Shown here piece by piece: positions 1-12,505 of a stretch of 64,000 bases of DNA (its first letter is position 1; each line of letters starts with the position of its first letter). Source of the stretch: Gyrodactylus bullatarudis. Lineage: Eukaryota > Platyhelminthes > Monogenea > Gyrodactylidea > Gyrodactylidae. The DNA is taken from contig SSNU01000127.1 of assembly GCA_012064415.1 (NCBI GenBank), forward strand, positions 637,152 to 701,151, read 5' to 3'. The notes beneath the pieces are model-generated. The model had not been told where the DNA came from and searched no databases. It saw only the letters and a program-made list of their open reading frames with translations. A program made the position numbers and the translations under genes.

Positions 1-282
1 GGAAACTCTTGAGTTTCATAAATTAAGATTACGACAGGACAAAAAAGAACATGACAAAATGAAACAAAGTTTGAACTCAAGAGCCGGTGGAGCTTACCTC
101 ATTAATTAACCTTCTGTTCAGGAAAATCACGTTGAATAAATGAATATTTTTTAAAAATTAACTAATTTTCAACCTAGCTAGTTAAGAGAACTTTTAAGGG
201 CGGCTCAAATGATATATAACACTTGTAGGTCCTGAAAATGTTGTGAATAAATTGAATGATTTTCCTATACTAATGAAAGTCT

Positions 283-345
283 TTACACACCTTATTCAGG
301 GGTACGACAAGCTTAACAAAGACAGAAATAAAAGAAATGTCTATG
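283..345 (-). repeat. Degenerate PLE terminus
   Basis: The stretch around 285-340 resembles, with several mismatches, the reversed PLE end at 12587-12630 (a CTTCTTCAG-like block, then GGTACGA and AAGTTTGTC-like blocks). A PLE coding remnant follows on the same strand, which supports the reading. It is short and decayed. Confidence 0.35.
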
Positions 346-437
346 AATGAAATCGTAAAACATTCTCTTGAGTAATTCCAATTGATGAAAAATCAAAAAA
401 CTTTTCTAGTATTCAGGTAGAAAAGAAAAATTAAAAA

Positions 438-560
438 TCAATTGGACCATGGTAGTTCTAAATTGTGCTTGTACTTCTTTTGAATACACAGATTTGGATC
501 TTCTCTCATAATGTAAAACTTCGCTCTGATTTTGAGGTCCGCCAGTTGGTCTCTTGAAAG
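438..560 (-). pseudogene. PLE C-terminal fragment
   Basis: The minus strand encodes about 40 residues ending in REDPNLCIQKK...LELPWSN and a TGA stop. This matches the last 40 residues of the PLE protein at 4868-7201 (GEDPNLCIQKN...LQLPWPN), including the flanking motif AATTGATGAAAAA(C/T)C. It is the end of the GIY-YIG endonuclease domain of a Penelope-like element. The rest of the element is gone or unrecognisable. It is a dead fragment of the same subfamily as the copy 4 kb downstream. Confidence 0.6.
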
Positions 561-1565
561 ATATATACATGAATATATTCAAGATCTCATTCCCATAGGT
601 AAGAATTCTAATGTTGATTTTTAAAGGTTTACTTCACAGTAATATTTCTTGTTTTCTAGATATAGGAGACAATTATAATTTGATTATGAATATTTGATGA
701 GGTCTCATGAAATTTTTTATCGTAAAGTCATAAAGTTCTGTTTTAGCAATGAGCGTCATTCAAAATGAAGATTTCTTGATAACTGAGAAAAATGAGCGCT
801 TATAGAGATGAACTTTATTGAAGTTGCTACATAATCATCGTGTATTATTAAAGTTTACTGAACATTTTATAGAGACATGGATGTTAGATAAAGTTAATGC
901 TTGTCTTTGATAGATTAAGTACATTCTACGATAAATCTCTTGCTTCTGATTGGCTAGAATAAAATTTAATTATAGCAGTCTAGCAAAATTTTTATGCTTA
1001 TTGTGGTTGTGATAGTATATTCTTCAGATCGAATTTTTTAGCGTTTAGATTTGGATAAATTTTCGAATTTTAGGTCTTATTTCATTTAAAGTTTTGAAAG
1101 GAATTCATATATTTCTCGAAATCCATACGCTAAAAATTTTCTAAATCCTTAAATTTCGATCTTTAAATTTTTTGGAACGATGATGTTGCCGAACCTCATT
1201 TAAATTTTTTCATTTGAGTAAATCGAACGAATTGGAATCAGATTCAGTAAAAATGATCTAAAATTAGTTGACCGATAGACATGTATGAATTTTTAAAGTT
1301 GTTCTTCCTCGGATTGAATTGAGATCTTTAATGAAGATTTTTGAGTTTTTTAAAGTAGTGTAATCTACGCTTCTTCTAGTTCAATATCTATCTTACTCAG
1401 ACTTTGGTCCAGAATCCAATGCTTCAAAGATTTCAAATAATTATTTGTTGCCATTTGAAAACCAATAAAGATAGCTTTCAAATTCTTTTTGCATGTTTCT
1501 TAGATTTCTTTTGGGAAAAATTTAGAAAAACGAATTTTTTGAATTCCAACTTTTTAAACTATATA
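561..1565. other. No gene seen
   Basis: AT-rich DNA without an open frame that looks coding. Around 1240-1265 it shares a ~25 bp block with the sequences just left of the PLE ends at 12506 and 25536, so part of it belongs to a dispersed repeat. Confidence 0.5.
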
Positions 1566-1569
1566 TTTT

Positions 1570-2540
1570 AACTGACATATATGTCCAAATGGCACTTAAG
1601 GGTAACTGTTTAATTTTTATATGGAGCCAACAAAAATATACAGAATAAATAGTATTTATTCAAGACTGAGCTTACATGAAGCAGATTTCTTCATTTGAAA
1701 TACAATAAAACATGTTACAAGTTATACAATAGGTAGATATCTTTGTTTTGCATATTGAACAGCCATTGCGTGCATTGAGATTCTCAACTTGAGCTGCGAG
1801 ATGTTTCATAGAAGCAACTGACTTACAGGACAATTGAATCATTGATTCATTACTTTTCATAAGACTTTTTCTTGAGCGAGTGGTACATCCTTCTTCTTCA
1901 GGTACGGCTGGTATCTAGACTTGAAAGAATCGAATAGATCGACATAACCCATTGACTTGTTATAAACTGATACGATATCGGGATAGGTTACATCTATTCT
2001 TTTACTGCTTTTCGAGCACCAGCGTTTAATATTTAAAATGGGCTCAGCACCAGCAAAGGTTGAAGTAAAAGTTACAGGTTAAAAAGTAAAGTTTTTCCGA
2101 CTCCGAATAGAGTAAATCGTAGCTGCCTCTGCCTTTTTTCTTGAGATCTTTATCTTGAAATAAAGATTTTCCAGTAAGACCCAAACGGTTTGATCTAATT
2201 GTACCAACTGAATGAATTCTCATAGATAATAAATGTTTTTGCAATTTCAAACTAGTAAAATAATTATCAAAGCATAGAATATGATTCTTATTTTTAGGCA
2301 AAGACTCTAATCTAGACTTTTGGATGTAATCTTTTATCACTCATGTTTTGGACAATCAGTACAGTAGAGGAGTTTCATTGAATAAAGGAAGAGCCGAGCA
2401 TAAATAATCAATTTGGTCTTCAGTCTCTTCTAATTCTTCATCAGAGTTTTCAGCATCTGGAACTTGGACAACTCGCCAAAAATCTTCCTTTCTTGATTCT
2501 TTATATGTCGCTTCACTATCCATACTTTTAGGTGCCGTTT
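1570..2540 (-). pseudogene. piggyBac transposase relic, internally deleted
   Basis: Three blocks lie in transposase order on the minus strand. From 2523 down to 2356 an acidic N-terminal segment begins MDSEATYKES and ends in a stop. From 2340 to 2044 comes part of the DDE core, with FDNYFTSLKLQKHL and GTIRSNRLGLTG, the signature of the piggyBac/PGBD catalytic region (family DDE_Tnp_1_7). From 1860 to 1672 lies the cysteine-rich C-terminal zinc-binding domain (NGCSICKTK...YCITCNMFYC). The N-terminal block is joined directly to mid-core, so several hundred codons including part of the catalytic triad are missing. A subterminal palindrome-like GACATATATGTCC at 1575-1587 resembles the one in the MITE at 18567-18774. 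The copy cannot encode an active transposase; domestication is unlikely given the breaks. Confidence 0.7.
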
Positions 2541-2599
2541 GGAAATATATGTCCTGTACATAAAATCAAGGTTGAATTTTCATGATCAGAAGTAATAAT

Positions 2600-3310
2600 A
2601 AATTTTCATAATATAATAGAAAGTCTTAAATTAATAATCAAATGATTTACAGAATACATCAGATTTCCATCGGTCTCCATGGGATGTGAGATGAAAGAGT
2701 CTAAAGGAATATTTCCCATATGACTTTATGAATAATTTAAATTCTATTTGCAGTTTTCCCCAGTTCATTACGGTACAATGTGAAGGGGATATCTTTCTTT
2801 TAAAAACTGAATTAATTATTAAAAATTTTATTGGGTCTTTTCAATTATAAGGCGTTCTACTCATTGTATTATAATACACAAATGTCCACTAAAATGATTA
2901 AATTTCTTTTTCAACACTGAGCCCTTAACAAATTAATTTTTTCTTGTTATAATTCCATCCATTTTGAGTTGGCATTCATGTTAAAAGAAAGATGAATAAC
3001 ACAAAATTTTATTTTTCCCGAACAATGTTTTAACCATGAAAAGCACATTTTAAGCCCTATTTTTATTCAAAATGTTGCAAAAACTATTCAAAAATCATAA
3101 TTTTGTCTTTTCTCGTAGTGAAGTTCATTGAAAAAATCTTGGCGCGTGTTCTTTGAGAATTTTCTTAGACCAAATTTTGACTGAAACCAAGAATATGGAA
3201 TCAGACATTTAACCCACCTAGCAATGTGAGGTGACTTGTTACAGTCAGAACCGAAACTCAATGGCCACCCTCTTTTGAGAAACTCCGATAAAGTTGTATA
3301 TATATTTTAT
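2600..3310. other. No gene seen
   Basis: AT-rich sequence with no supported gene or repeat. Confidence 0.4.
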
Positions 3311-3314
3311 ATAT

Positions 3315-3519
3315 ATTACCATATCCATATGAATCTAACTTGGTGGACATTGTCTTCTCACAACTAGATGTTAGAATTTGCATAAGCAACTGGTAATTCC
3401 AAACGTGTCTACATCTGCTATCATGAGCTGAATATTATCTGGTTCTCTTATCCGAACTCTAACATCTAGGTGTGAGAAAACAATCTCCATCAATTTAGAG
3501 TTCATATGGATATGGTAAT
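3315..3519. mobile_element. Palindromic MITE-like element
   Basis: The left arm begins ATTACCATATCCATATGAA and its reverse complement closes the element at 3519. The arms are about 65 bp with scattered mismatches and enclose a ~75 bp loop. There is no coding capacity. It is a typical non-autonomous fold-back element; the superfamily is not identifiable. Confidence 0.6.
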
Positions 3520-3897
3520 AACCCGCTACCACACATTACCACTAATGTCTAAAACCACTGTGATCTCTACATTGTTATTATTGAATTTTGATCATTTTCC
3601 CTGCTTAAAAATAGATGAAAATTTGTTTATTCAAGATCCCTGACAAATGAAGTTTTATGGGGATATTTTTGAAAACGATTTAAGTGAAAAATGATTTAAA
3701 TGCTACTGATTGACAATCTTCTTTTTTGTTTTGATCAAAGACGCGTAAGAAAATTGGATACAAGACAGACCCTACTGTAGTTTTGAGCAATCATAAGCTT
3801 TTCCAACACTTGAATGATTAGATAATTACACTTGTGGTAGTGAAGTCACGGACTTTTATCGAAATATACAAATATAACGTTATATATATAACGTAGA

Positions 3898-4275
3898 ATT
3901 TAATAACGAAGAATTTGACTAACGACCAAGCTAAAAATATTGAAAGAATCCAAAGTAGATTCCTTTACTCACTTTTCCCTGAACTTAACTCATATAATGC
4001 TCGCATTTCAGAGTCTGGTCTTAGTCCTTTATGGGTCCGCCGCAACGCCTTCGTAATTTAAAAATTCACTGAATCTTCTATCAAAATTGAAAGGTCGTGT
4101 AAATTAATAAATATTTCCTATGAGAACAGTTACCTACTCTCGACCTACAATGAACTCAATGAGAAATACCACCTATTAAACTGCAACAATCTCTATTCTA
4201 TCAAAACTATAAATAATCATATCCGTTCAAAAATAAATTACATAAATTCTCTACTTTATCCTGATCTTCATTAAT
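3898..4275 (+). pseudogene. LINE-like C-terminal fragment
   Basis: The frame NLTNDQAKNIERIQSRF...SYNARISESGLSPLWVRRNAF resembles the segment after the reverse transcriptase core in many non-LTR retrotransposons (pattern ERxQRRF ... YxxRLxxLxLxSLxxRR). It is followed, after stops, by NHIRSKINYINSLLYPDLH. Two paralogous fragments occur at 40297-40605 and 26395-26495 with the same closing words (HIRSK...SLLYPDLH), so this is the tail of one repeat family. Assignment to LINE rests on this motif only. Confidence 0.45.
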
Positions 4276-4344
4276 TAGAGAAAACCAGGTGATTTACGAT
4301 TTAATTTTCAGACATCCATTACCATTCAACCATTACCAAACTAA

Positions 4345-4639
4345 AGCTAGTTAATATGAAGATGGGAATTTATGGTTTTTACAAAATTCTCAATTTTTTC
4401 ATCAAGAAATCGAATTTGATCAAGATTTTTTGGAATCTAGATCATGGGGCCCTCTTTCACGACATGGAGAAAAAATTTTGGAAAAAAACAATTTTTAAGG
4501 AAAGTACGGCAAATTTGAAATCTTGAAGTAGCGCCAAATTCCCATTTTTTTGAACTTTGAGTTGAAGATATTTGCTGATTTTAATGCAAGAAAGTGATCA
4601 AAAGTTGATTCTTAGGATCACAATAAGACAAAATAACAG
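4345..4639 (+). repeat. Dispersed repeat, GAAGATGGGAATTTATG family
   Basis: Begins GTTAATATGAAGATGGGAAT and runs to the left PLE long repeat. Other copies are at 31308-31010 (reverse, longest match), 30804-30860 (forward) and 25140-25345 (forward, more diverged). It is non-coding. The complete form appears to be the 500-bp element at 30804-31308. Confidence 0.6.
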
Positions 4640-4901
4640 TTCATCATTGGTTAATTTATAAAAAGAATTTTATAAGAGAAATATATATTTCGCCAGGTCT
4701 TATCAATCTCTAATCCTGGTTTGATTAAATAATATTTACAAAGTTTTTTAATGAATAAATAGTTAATGAAAAATAGTAAAATCCATTTACAAAACTTCCA
4801 ATTGATGAAAAACCAAAAAACTTCTCCATTCTTGATTTGTTTAAGTATAGAGAAGAAAAATTAAAAATCAATTGGGCCAAGGTAACTGCAAGTCATGAAG
4901 A
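4640..4901 (-). repeat. PLE-1 long direct repeat, 3' copy
   Basis: Pairs with 7309-7570, same orientation, two visible mismatches. It includes the last codons of the PLE protein and a hairpin with a hammerhead-like core on the minus strand at 4684-4719. Confidence 0.85.
4684..4719 (-). ncRNA. Hammerhead-like hairpin in PLE-1 repeat
   Basis: On the minus strand a CCAGG/CCTGG stem encloses TTGATAA and is followed by CGAAATATA. Other PLE ends here (17544-17580, 21442-21476) have the same layout with a GGCAT/ATGCC stem around CTGATGA followed by CGAAATA. The stem sequence changes but pairing is kept. Hammerhead ribozymes are known in PLE terminal repeats; here the core has two deviations, so activity is doubtful. 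A second copy is at 7353-7388. Confidence 0.4.
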
Positions 4902-7201
4902 TGGTTCTTTTGGATACATAGGTTAGGGTCCTCTCCCATTATGAAGAACTTTTCTCTTATTTTAAGTTCTGTTAGATTGTCGTTTGGGCATTTAAATAAA
5001 ATTTTGAAATTTTCTTCATTTGCCTCACAACCACATCTATCCAAATGTTTTTTGATTGAAGAACTATTCTTATTGAGATGCTCGTGTATTCTAATCGCAA
5101 GTCTTCTTTTGGTCCGTCCAATGTATTTAGCACCACAGGTAGCTTCGAAGCAGTAAATGAGATTTGATTGTTCTTTTGGTTCTAGCCTATCTTTAAGTTG
5201 AAATTTGATCAAACTTGTTGTTTTGAATACAACCTTCAATTGTATGCCATTATAATTTTCATTTACAAGTGTGTTCAGCTTTCTTCTTAAGTCATGGCTA
5301 TGTCCATCTCCCTTGAATGTTAGTCTGACATGAATTTGGATATTCGATTCACTCTGTTCATTTTGAGTCTCTTGTTGGTTAGCTTCTTCTTCTAAAGCCT
5401 TCTCAATGTATTTTCGAACGAAGTTATCTGGATATCCATTTTCCTTCAGTCTTTCTTTTATTCGGTTTATCTCATTTAGTACCTCTTCCTCACTGACTAT
5501 TCTCTTGGTTCTCTTGATTAGACCGATGATTAAACCTGATTTGTAACTTTTCGGACAAAAGCTTTCGAAATGTAGATACTTTCCCGTATCTGAATTCTTT
5601 TTGTATATATTTCTCCGGAGAGTACCATCAGGTTTTCTAGTCAGCTTTACATCTAAGAAACTTAATGCATTGTCTATTTCGTCTTCTTTTGTATATTTGA
5701 TATTTGGGTGAATTGAATTCATCTCTCTGTGAAATTCTGAAATAGATGCATTCGGTTTCATTATGATAAAAGTATCATCTACATATCTTATATACATTTC
5801 TGTATATCTGTTGATGATCTGGTCCATTCGTTCTTTTTCTAGGTAACCAAGGAAAATGTCTGCTAATATTGGACTTAGTGGGGACCCCATAGCTATACCA
5901 TCTTTCTGAATGTATACTTCATTTTGGAATGAGAAAGGAATGTTGGTGCAACACACTTTTAACATTTCGGTTATTTCATTTCCATTCAATTTGAAGGTAT
6001 TTCTATTGTTGTCAACATACGAGCAAATAATACTGAGTGTTTCTTCAATCGGTATATTTGGGAAAAGTGATGCTATATCTAAGGAAACCATTGCTCTCTC
6101 TCCAATGTTTACGTCTTTAACCTTCTCAACGAATTCAAATACATCTTTGGTAACGTATTTGCAGTAGTGTTCGTGAATTGGTTTTATAATCTCCAACAGC
6201 CACCTTGCTAAATTGTGTTGTGGGGATGCAGACATGTCTAGAATTGGTCTCATTGGTAGAATATCAGGGAGGTTATCTGAGTCAATTTTGTGAGTTTTTG
6301 GTAAGAAGTACAACCTAGACATACACGTGTTTTTCCGTATGATTGATCCCATCGTGTTTCTATCTATCAACCCTTTGCTGTTCAACTTTTTTCCTAATTT
6401 CTCTATTGTTTTTTCTTCTTCCCCAATTTTGTAGTCTTTCCTAGTTCCCTCAATTTTCTCGAATTTATTTTCATCTGCGAGAAAGTTGTTCCCTGCTCTA
6501 ACGTAGTCTTGTTTTTTCATAATAACTATACCTTTTCCTTTATCTGGTCTCGCAATTAGAATTTCACTATTGTTTGTTATTTCCCTAAGTGCTTCGATAT
6601 GTTTTCTTCTTAGATTCTTTCTAACCCTCTTCTTTTTGCTATAATCTTTGTACATGTTCAGTAGAGATATCTTTATCTCTTCAGGATCTGCCCCTTCTTT
6701 CAGTTTATTAGTTTGTGTTAAATCCCAAGCCAGCTTTTCGAATGCTGTCTTATCATCAGTGACCTTAGATTTTTTTGGAATGCAGAAATTTGGGCCAAAC
6801 GATAGTACTTCTTTCTGTATTCTAGTCAGTTCTAACCCTGTATAGTTAAAGACGCCCTTTTCGAGATTGTCTTCTTCCCTTACAATCTGTTTGAGTAAAT
6901 TTTGAAGTTTCCTTTCACTTTCTTTCCCTCCCTGAACTTTAAGAAATCCGCTGATGTGTATGTCTAACTGTTCATCACAAATGAGTTACATTCTTGCTCC
7001 GTCCAATTTTCTTTCAAGAAATTCAATTCTTTGTCTGGTCGATTCTAATGTTGCCTGAGCTGAGACTTTAACGTATTCATATTTGTTAAGAGAGAATGTT
7101 TGTGGGACCTTGTTCCATAAAAACTTTGGGAATTTGTCGATTTCCATACATAACTTGTAGAACTTGTATTGGCCAATCGCTTTGTATAATTTCCTGTTCA
7201 A
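4868..7201 (-). pseudogene. PLE reverse transcriptase / GIY-YIG endonuclease, one stop
   Basis: This frame runs from ATG at 7201 to TGA at 4868, about 777 codons, broken only by TAA at 6986-6988. It copies and inserts the element: an N-terminal PLE region (EVLSFGPNFCIP), then a reverse transcriptase with motif A (SLDIASLFPNIP), motif B (GIAMGSPLSPILADIF), the YVDD catalytic box (YIRYVDDTFII) and LSFLDVKLTR, then a linker and a C-terminal GIY-YIG nuclease (CGAKYIGRTKRRLAIRIHEH). The part below the stop has no ATG until 6655, which lies inside the N-terminal region and leaves the RT and nuclease intact in 595 residues. The stop may be inactivating, an error, or bypassed; the near-identical flanking repeats make a fresh mutation likely. 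Closest relative in the window: the fragment at 438-560. Confidence 0.85.
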
Positions 7202-7308
7202 ACTTAAAACAACCCTAATTCTTTTGTTCGGGAAACCGGTAAAAAAGATTATTATTAGTTAAATATTCACGTATACTTACATATACGTCCGAATGACCCA
7301 TGGAGATA

Positions 7309-7570
7309 TTCATCATTGGTTAATTTATAAAAAGAATTTTATAAGAGAAATATATATTTCGCCAGGTCTTATCAATCTCTAATCCTGGTTTGATTAAATA
7401 ATATTTACAAAGTTTTTTAATGAATAAATAGTTAATGAAAAATAGTAAAATCCATTTACAAAACTTCCAATTGATGAAAAACCAAAAAACTTCTCCATTC
7501 TTGATTTGTTTAAGTATAGAGAAGAAAAATTAAAAATCAATTGGTCCAAGGTAACTGCAAGTTATGAAGA
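7309..7570 (-). repeat. PLE-1 long direct repeat, 5' copy
   Basis: Second copy of the 262-bp repeat, same orientation as 4640-4901. It lies upstream of the PLE ORF on the coding (minus) strand, so it probably holds the promoter region. Confidence 0.85.
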
Positions 7571-9030
7571 ACTTTTTCATAATTTCATCGACTTTCAAGT
7601 AGGGAAAATGATGAAAAATTCAAAATTTTTTATTCAAATTTTAATGTTAAATTTTACTATCGATAAGGATGAGCTGTTTTCATTCATTGAAATTCAATTA
7701 AATCAGTTAGTTTATTTATCTAATATGGACTATTAACTCTTCAATGGGTGCTAGCACATTTATGTTGAAGTGAAAGAAAAAGAACTTCAGCATGATTTAG
7801 ATTCCAAAATATCTTTATCATATTCCATTGCTTGATTATAGAATTGATATTTATGAAAACACCATAGATTACCAATTTCAGCTTTTCTTCAATCTTCAAA
7901 ATAATATCAACCTAGCTCAGTGTATAATTTGTTTATTGAATAAGGAGGACTGAATTCTAATCTTGATTAGAGTCCAAGTTCTTTAGCCTATATTCTATGG
8001 ATACAGATTCAATGAATTTTTTATCAACTCTGATATATAAATTAACTAGAAGTATGCATAAGATCCAGCGAGAAAGCTTATTATGATTGAAATAGGCTAA
8101 ATTTGAATCAGATCAAAGGTGGCTTGAATTATTTATAATTCTTATAATAAATTAGGGGCTGATTTCATTCATCATTATCATTATTATTTGTTTGTATGTA
8201 GGATTAGTAAATTTCTTAACTTCTTAGTAGTAAGGCACTTGAAAAGATCATTGATATTCTGTTATTTAAAAAAATTAAGAACAGATCAATTGTGAGTAAT
8301 TGAATAGAAACAATGGGTCCTATTTCTCTCATACGTGTCTATGATAATCTAATATTTTATTCTAAATAATTCATTTTTAGAAAATTAATCACAATGCATT
8401 ATTAGAGATATATCTTGAAAAGTGACATTCTAAGCGGAATCCAAAAAAGCTTCAGATTTGGATACTACTATTCTCCTTATGGAGGGTTTGTTAGTCACAT
8501 TTGAAGTTAAAATTTATTTATTTAGAGGTCCTCTGATAGAGGAATGGTAAGCCTTCCTCTAACCAAGAAGTTCAAGGAGATTCATAGATCCTGTATTATT
8601 ATTTCAAGCACGCGTTCTTCGTTAATTATTAACTCTCCCATAGTTTCTTTTATATAGTAGAAATTTTGAGTCAGAATAAATAATAAGGGTTTGACAATGG
8701 GACAATGTATTTTGGGCTGATATCAAAATTCCAGGAATTTTATAATTAATCATTATGTCATAAGGGAAGATGATTAGAAAATTCTATGGGAGATATTGAA
8801 GGCTGCATAAAATTATTAACTGAGATTTTTTATGTGAACGTATACCTTTATATGAAAAAATAATTTTAAAATTTAACATAACTACTTAAAAATGACTACA
8901 TCATGTTTTAATTAGCATTCTAATTATCATTTGTATTTTTGGTATTTCATATTTCTTATTAATACAAGATTCTAAGATTTGAGTTAAACGATAAAAGAAA
9001 AAATATGAACAGACCAAAAGTGAAATAATC
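7571..9030. other. No gene seen
   Basis: AT-rich sequence. The first ~60 bp echo the block near 30925-30975 (TTCATC.ACT.TCAAGTA), again part of the dispersed repeat family. No coding frame is supported. Confidence 0.4.
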
Positions 9031-9036
9031 CCCTAC

Positions 9037-9300
9037 CATAAAAGTAAAATAACATTAAGGGAGGAGACCATAAAAGAAATATTTTAGTAAAACTTACTAT
9101 TACAGAAAAAAAACTTAAAAAAAACTAACCATAATGGAAATATTTATTATTCCTTATAATAAAACCGTGTTATTTGACTAACCATAACGGAAATAATAAT
9201 TCTCATACAGACCATTTTAGGAGAATAGCATGTCCGACAGACCATAACGGTAAATACCCCTCATTTGTAATAATAATAGTTCTCTCACCATAATAAACTT
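9037..9300 (+). repeat. Degenerate array of ACCATAAYGG words
   Basis: The word ACCATAA(A/T/C)(A/G)G or a close variant recurs at about 9037, 9068, 9127, 9181, 9211, 9241 and 9288, at spacings near 30 bp or about double that. The intervening sequence is AT-rich and poorly conserved. It reads as a decayed minisatellite; a protein-binding array is possible but unsupported. Confidence 0.45.
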
Positions 9301-12300
9301 CGATTAATATGCAAAACTAATTTATTTTACATTTATAATTTAATTAAAGATCGTTCACTATATCAACATTTTTAATCAGATTAGAATAATGATTTCATGC
9401 CACTTAATTAGATAAATAAATGAATTGTATTCCCATCAATTCAAATATTGTTGAATTTACAGTGTGAATATAATCTGGTTTTCGTTTGTTCTTTTATCAA
9501 TAGACATTGCTCAAAAATAACAGTGAATTTGATTGAATAGTATGAATGTATAATATACATTGTATATCCTAGTGATCTCAAGGATACATGAAAAAGTTTG
9601 TTAAACTCTTTTTATATGAAGTCAACAATAGTTGGTAATAAAATTATTTCTCAACCAGTAATTATCAGTTTCAAGCCAATCCATGAAAAGCCTGCAATTA
9701 GAAAAAAGGAAAAGATGCAGTGGGCAGCTACAAATAGACTCTTTCAGTTCCTACCTCTCCTCGTCAACATCAACTCAAAAGGTGAACCTGATCAACCAAT
9801 TAGAGGATTCCACAAATGTACTATTTTTCTGTATAAATATCTAGCCGGTGTAAGAGTCTGACGAGATCCGATGAAATAAAAGCTTCATAACTACATATTC
9901 TAATTCCTCATTAATTAGTTCAATAAATGTATTTGAAGAAGCCCGGCAATACTTCACTCTGAATCTTTTGATATGCATTTGAATGAGTAATATCATCAGT
10001 GAATCTTGAAAATGCAATCAATCTTTAGAATAATTGTATCATGAATTAATGTTTTCACCCGTCACCTATGCAACCAAGGACACAGGAGCTAAGCTACACT
10101 TGATTGCATAACTCATTGGTCAGTTCGAAGAAACTGGAACATATAATATATCGCGGAAAATATATAAATCAAATCCAAGGAATTCATTGGTTTTTAAAGG
10201 ATAATGACAAAATTGCTTTCTATGATTAATGTATTGTCAAACATAAGGTAAAATTTACAAGAACCTTTATCTATAAAAACATAATAAATGTAGTTGGTTT
10301 ACTGAAATTAAGTCAAAATATTTTGGAGCAAGATTTGAATTTTCCAAACCATTCTGAAAATAAGAATTCCTCAGGATTCTATTGTTTGTTAAGTTTGTCA
10401 AGTTTTTTACCAATAAGGAACCTTTTGTGTTTGCTTCTAGTGGGTGTTCTTCCCCTGAGGGTAGACACAGAGGAATTGTTAGATCTGGTAGATTTCCTTG
10501 ATATGCCATCGGTTCGCAAAATCTCTCGACCAAAAGGGGCCCTGGGCCAAAATTGATCACATGATGTCCAATCAAGTTTACTTTTCTGTGTGTCAAAAGC
10601 CGAATCGAATGGTGTCCCTGGATATCCCTCGAGGGATAACTAACAGCTATCACCCCTCCCCATAAAAATCATCGTTGAATCCAGGGCATGAGGATAGAGG
10701 GTTCTGCGTTGGGACACGGTCTGGTGAATATATAAACTAATACAAAGCTCAGAAACCGTGTGAATTTCACAGCGAATTCAGCCAGAAGTAACAACCTGAT
10801 TGTTTCACAACTAATCGTTGAGCTTCTCAAATTTAATAGGAATAACAGATTTAGTAAATCTGATTGATTTTATTATCAGCTATTAGTGTAATAAGATCTC
10901 GTATGAAAAAATTATTACTCGAGGTAATTTCGAAGTTATTTTTTCTGTGATAAACTAAATAATTTTCGAACGAAAGAAATTAGAGTACTCAATGAAAATC
11001 ATCAAAACTGTAGTGTCAGCATTATGATTCTTGGACATTTTAGTTGCTTCAAAATTTTCGTCAGTGTTGCCTTTGAATAATTCTGAAGAGTTCAAATAGG
11101 AACGCGTATATACATCAATGTAAATACTCATTGCTTAATGTCTTAGGAATGAAATATTAATCCAAAACCAAAATATTTGCAAGTTTACAGCCTCAAAACT
11201 AGTGATAAAAAAACAGTGTAGATAACTTGTTGTAAATTTAGAAGAAAACTGATCTCTGACGTAGAGAAGAATCAGTAATTAGAATTAATCGTTTCACTTA
11301 AGCACTTACCCCTAACATAAGTATGTGGAAAAGAGGTGAATTTATTGACTACAAATTTATCGTTAAAATTAGAAATTTAGAGAATCATAAAAGAAGCTAA
11401 TTCCTCTCAATGCTCTACGTCTGCATAGACTCTTGTAAGGTATACGAAAATACTCAAATCTGACTAGATTAAAATGGTATAGAATGCATTGTATTTTTTT
11501 CTATTTGACATTTATTATGATGGCTTTGTAACATAAAAGATCTTTGTTGTTCTTTTCAATAAAATCTGAGATTTCCCATTTCTGTAATAAGTATGTACAT
11601 AAAGCTGTTTTAAAATTGCTTAGGACCGTAATATTTCTGAGCCATATCATGGAGGTACATTTATCCACTAAAATGTTAGAAATCACTTCGATTTTGGTTT
11701 TTTGAAGTGAAAATATTACGTAGAATTAAAATCAAAGCATAGTTTTTCAAATTCCACTATACTGAATACTATACTTTTCATTTACTCTTTGGGAAAAAAA
11801 TAGATTTACAAAAGATGTGTTACTTATAAATAGGAAATAACAAGGGGAAGGTATCAGTCAAACAATCAATATGAGAAATCCCATGATAAAATTTTGAGAT
11901 TCACAAGTTAGAACTGACCATATCTAGCTCTATTATGCACCGAAAAGTGAAAATTTAGCACATTTTTTAAATTTCAAAAATGGGCTAATTTTTAAAATTT
12001 CCACAACTTATTGGCTCATTTCATCATGAAATTCAAAATATTAATGTTTTCTTGGCTTTCCAGATTAAGTAAATTCTAAGCTTCGGAAAATTCCTGTATA
12101 AAGATTATTTCTATAAATTTTACAGAAAGGCTTATATTTTTGATAATTTAAGTCTTTGGCATCTAAAGAACAGTTAATATCTCAAAAAATAGTACCTATT
12201 TGATAAGTTATTAAATTTCAATTATTTTAAGATCTCAAAACAGTAGCTCCTGTATTTTCTAGCTATCTAACATCTCTTAAACTCACTAAGAATGATTTTG

Positions 12301-12480
12301 TGATACGAAAATATCAAAGATTAATTTACTCAATAAAATAACACCATGAAAAACGATTCTTGAGTCATAGAAGAAGTTTTTCTTCTAATTACTGTAACTC
12401 ATTTATAGATTTTCAAAATTTCCCATTTCTATAAAATATTTCTGTAATTAAGAATCATTTCAAGTCTAATTTTCAAATCA
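9301..12480. other. No gene recognised; two unassigned open frames
   Basis: Open frames at 9598-9861 (+, starts TTG) and 10267-10653 (-, 128 codons) have no family I recognise, no intron neighbours and no partner. The stretch 10380-10760 is visibly richer in G and C than its surroundings. 11930-12080 contains words of the dispersed repeat family. Confidence 0.4.
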
Positions 12481-12505
12481 GTTAAAAATGATCTAAAATT
12501 AGTTT

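Larger units (their letters stand above)
4640..7570 (-). mobile_element. Penelope-like retroelement, nearly intact (PLE-1)
   Basis: A 2.9-kb element whose single coding region lies on the minus strand. It is bounded by direct repeats of 262 bp (4640-4901 and 7309-7570) that differ at only two positions I can see, so the insertion is recent. Terminal direct repeats overlapping the end of the ORF are the usual pLTR arrangement of PLEs. The stop codon lies inside the left repeat. One nonsense codon interrupts the ORF. Confidence 0.85.

Noticed and set aside
5910..6167. Plus-strand ORFs inside PLE-1
   Set aside because: They are antisense shadows of the reverse transcriptase frame.
10267..10653. 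128-codon minus-strand gene
   Set aside because: No family, no start context and a competing plus-strand frame over the same bases; kept only as an unassigned open frame.
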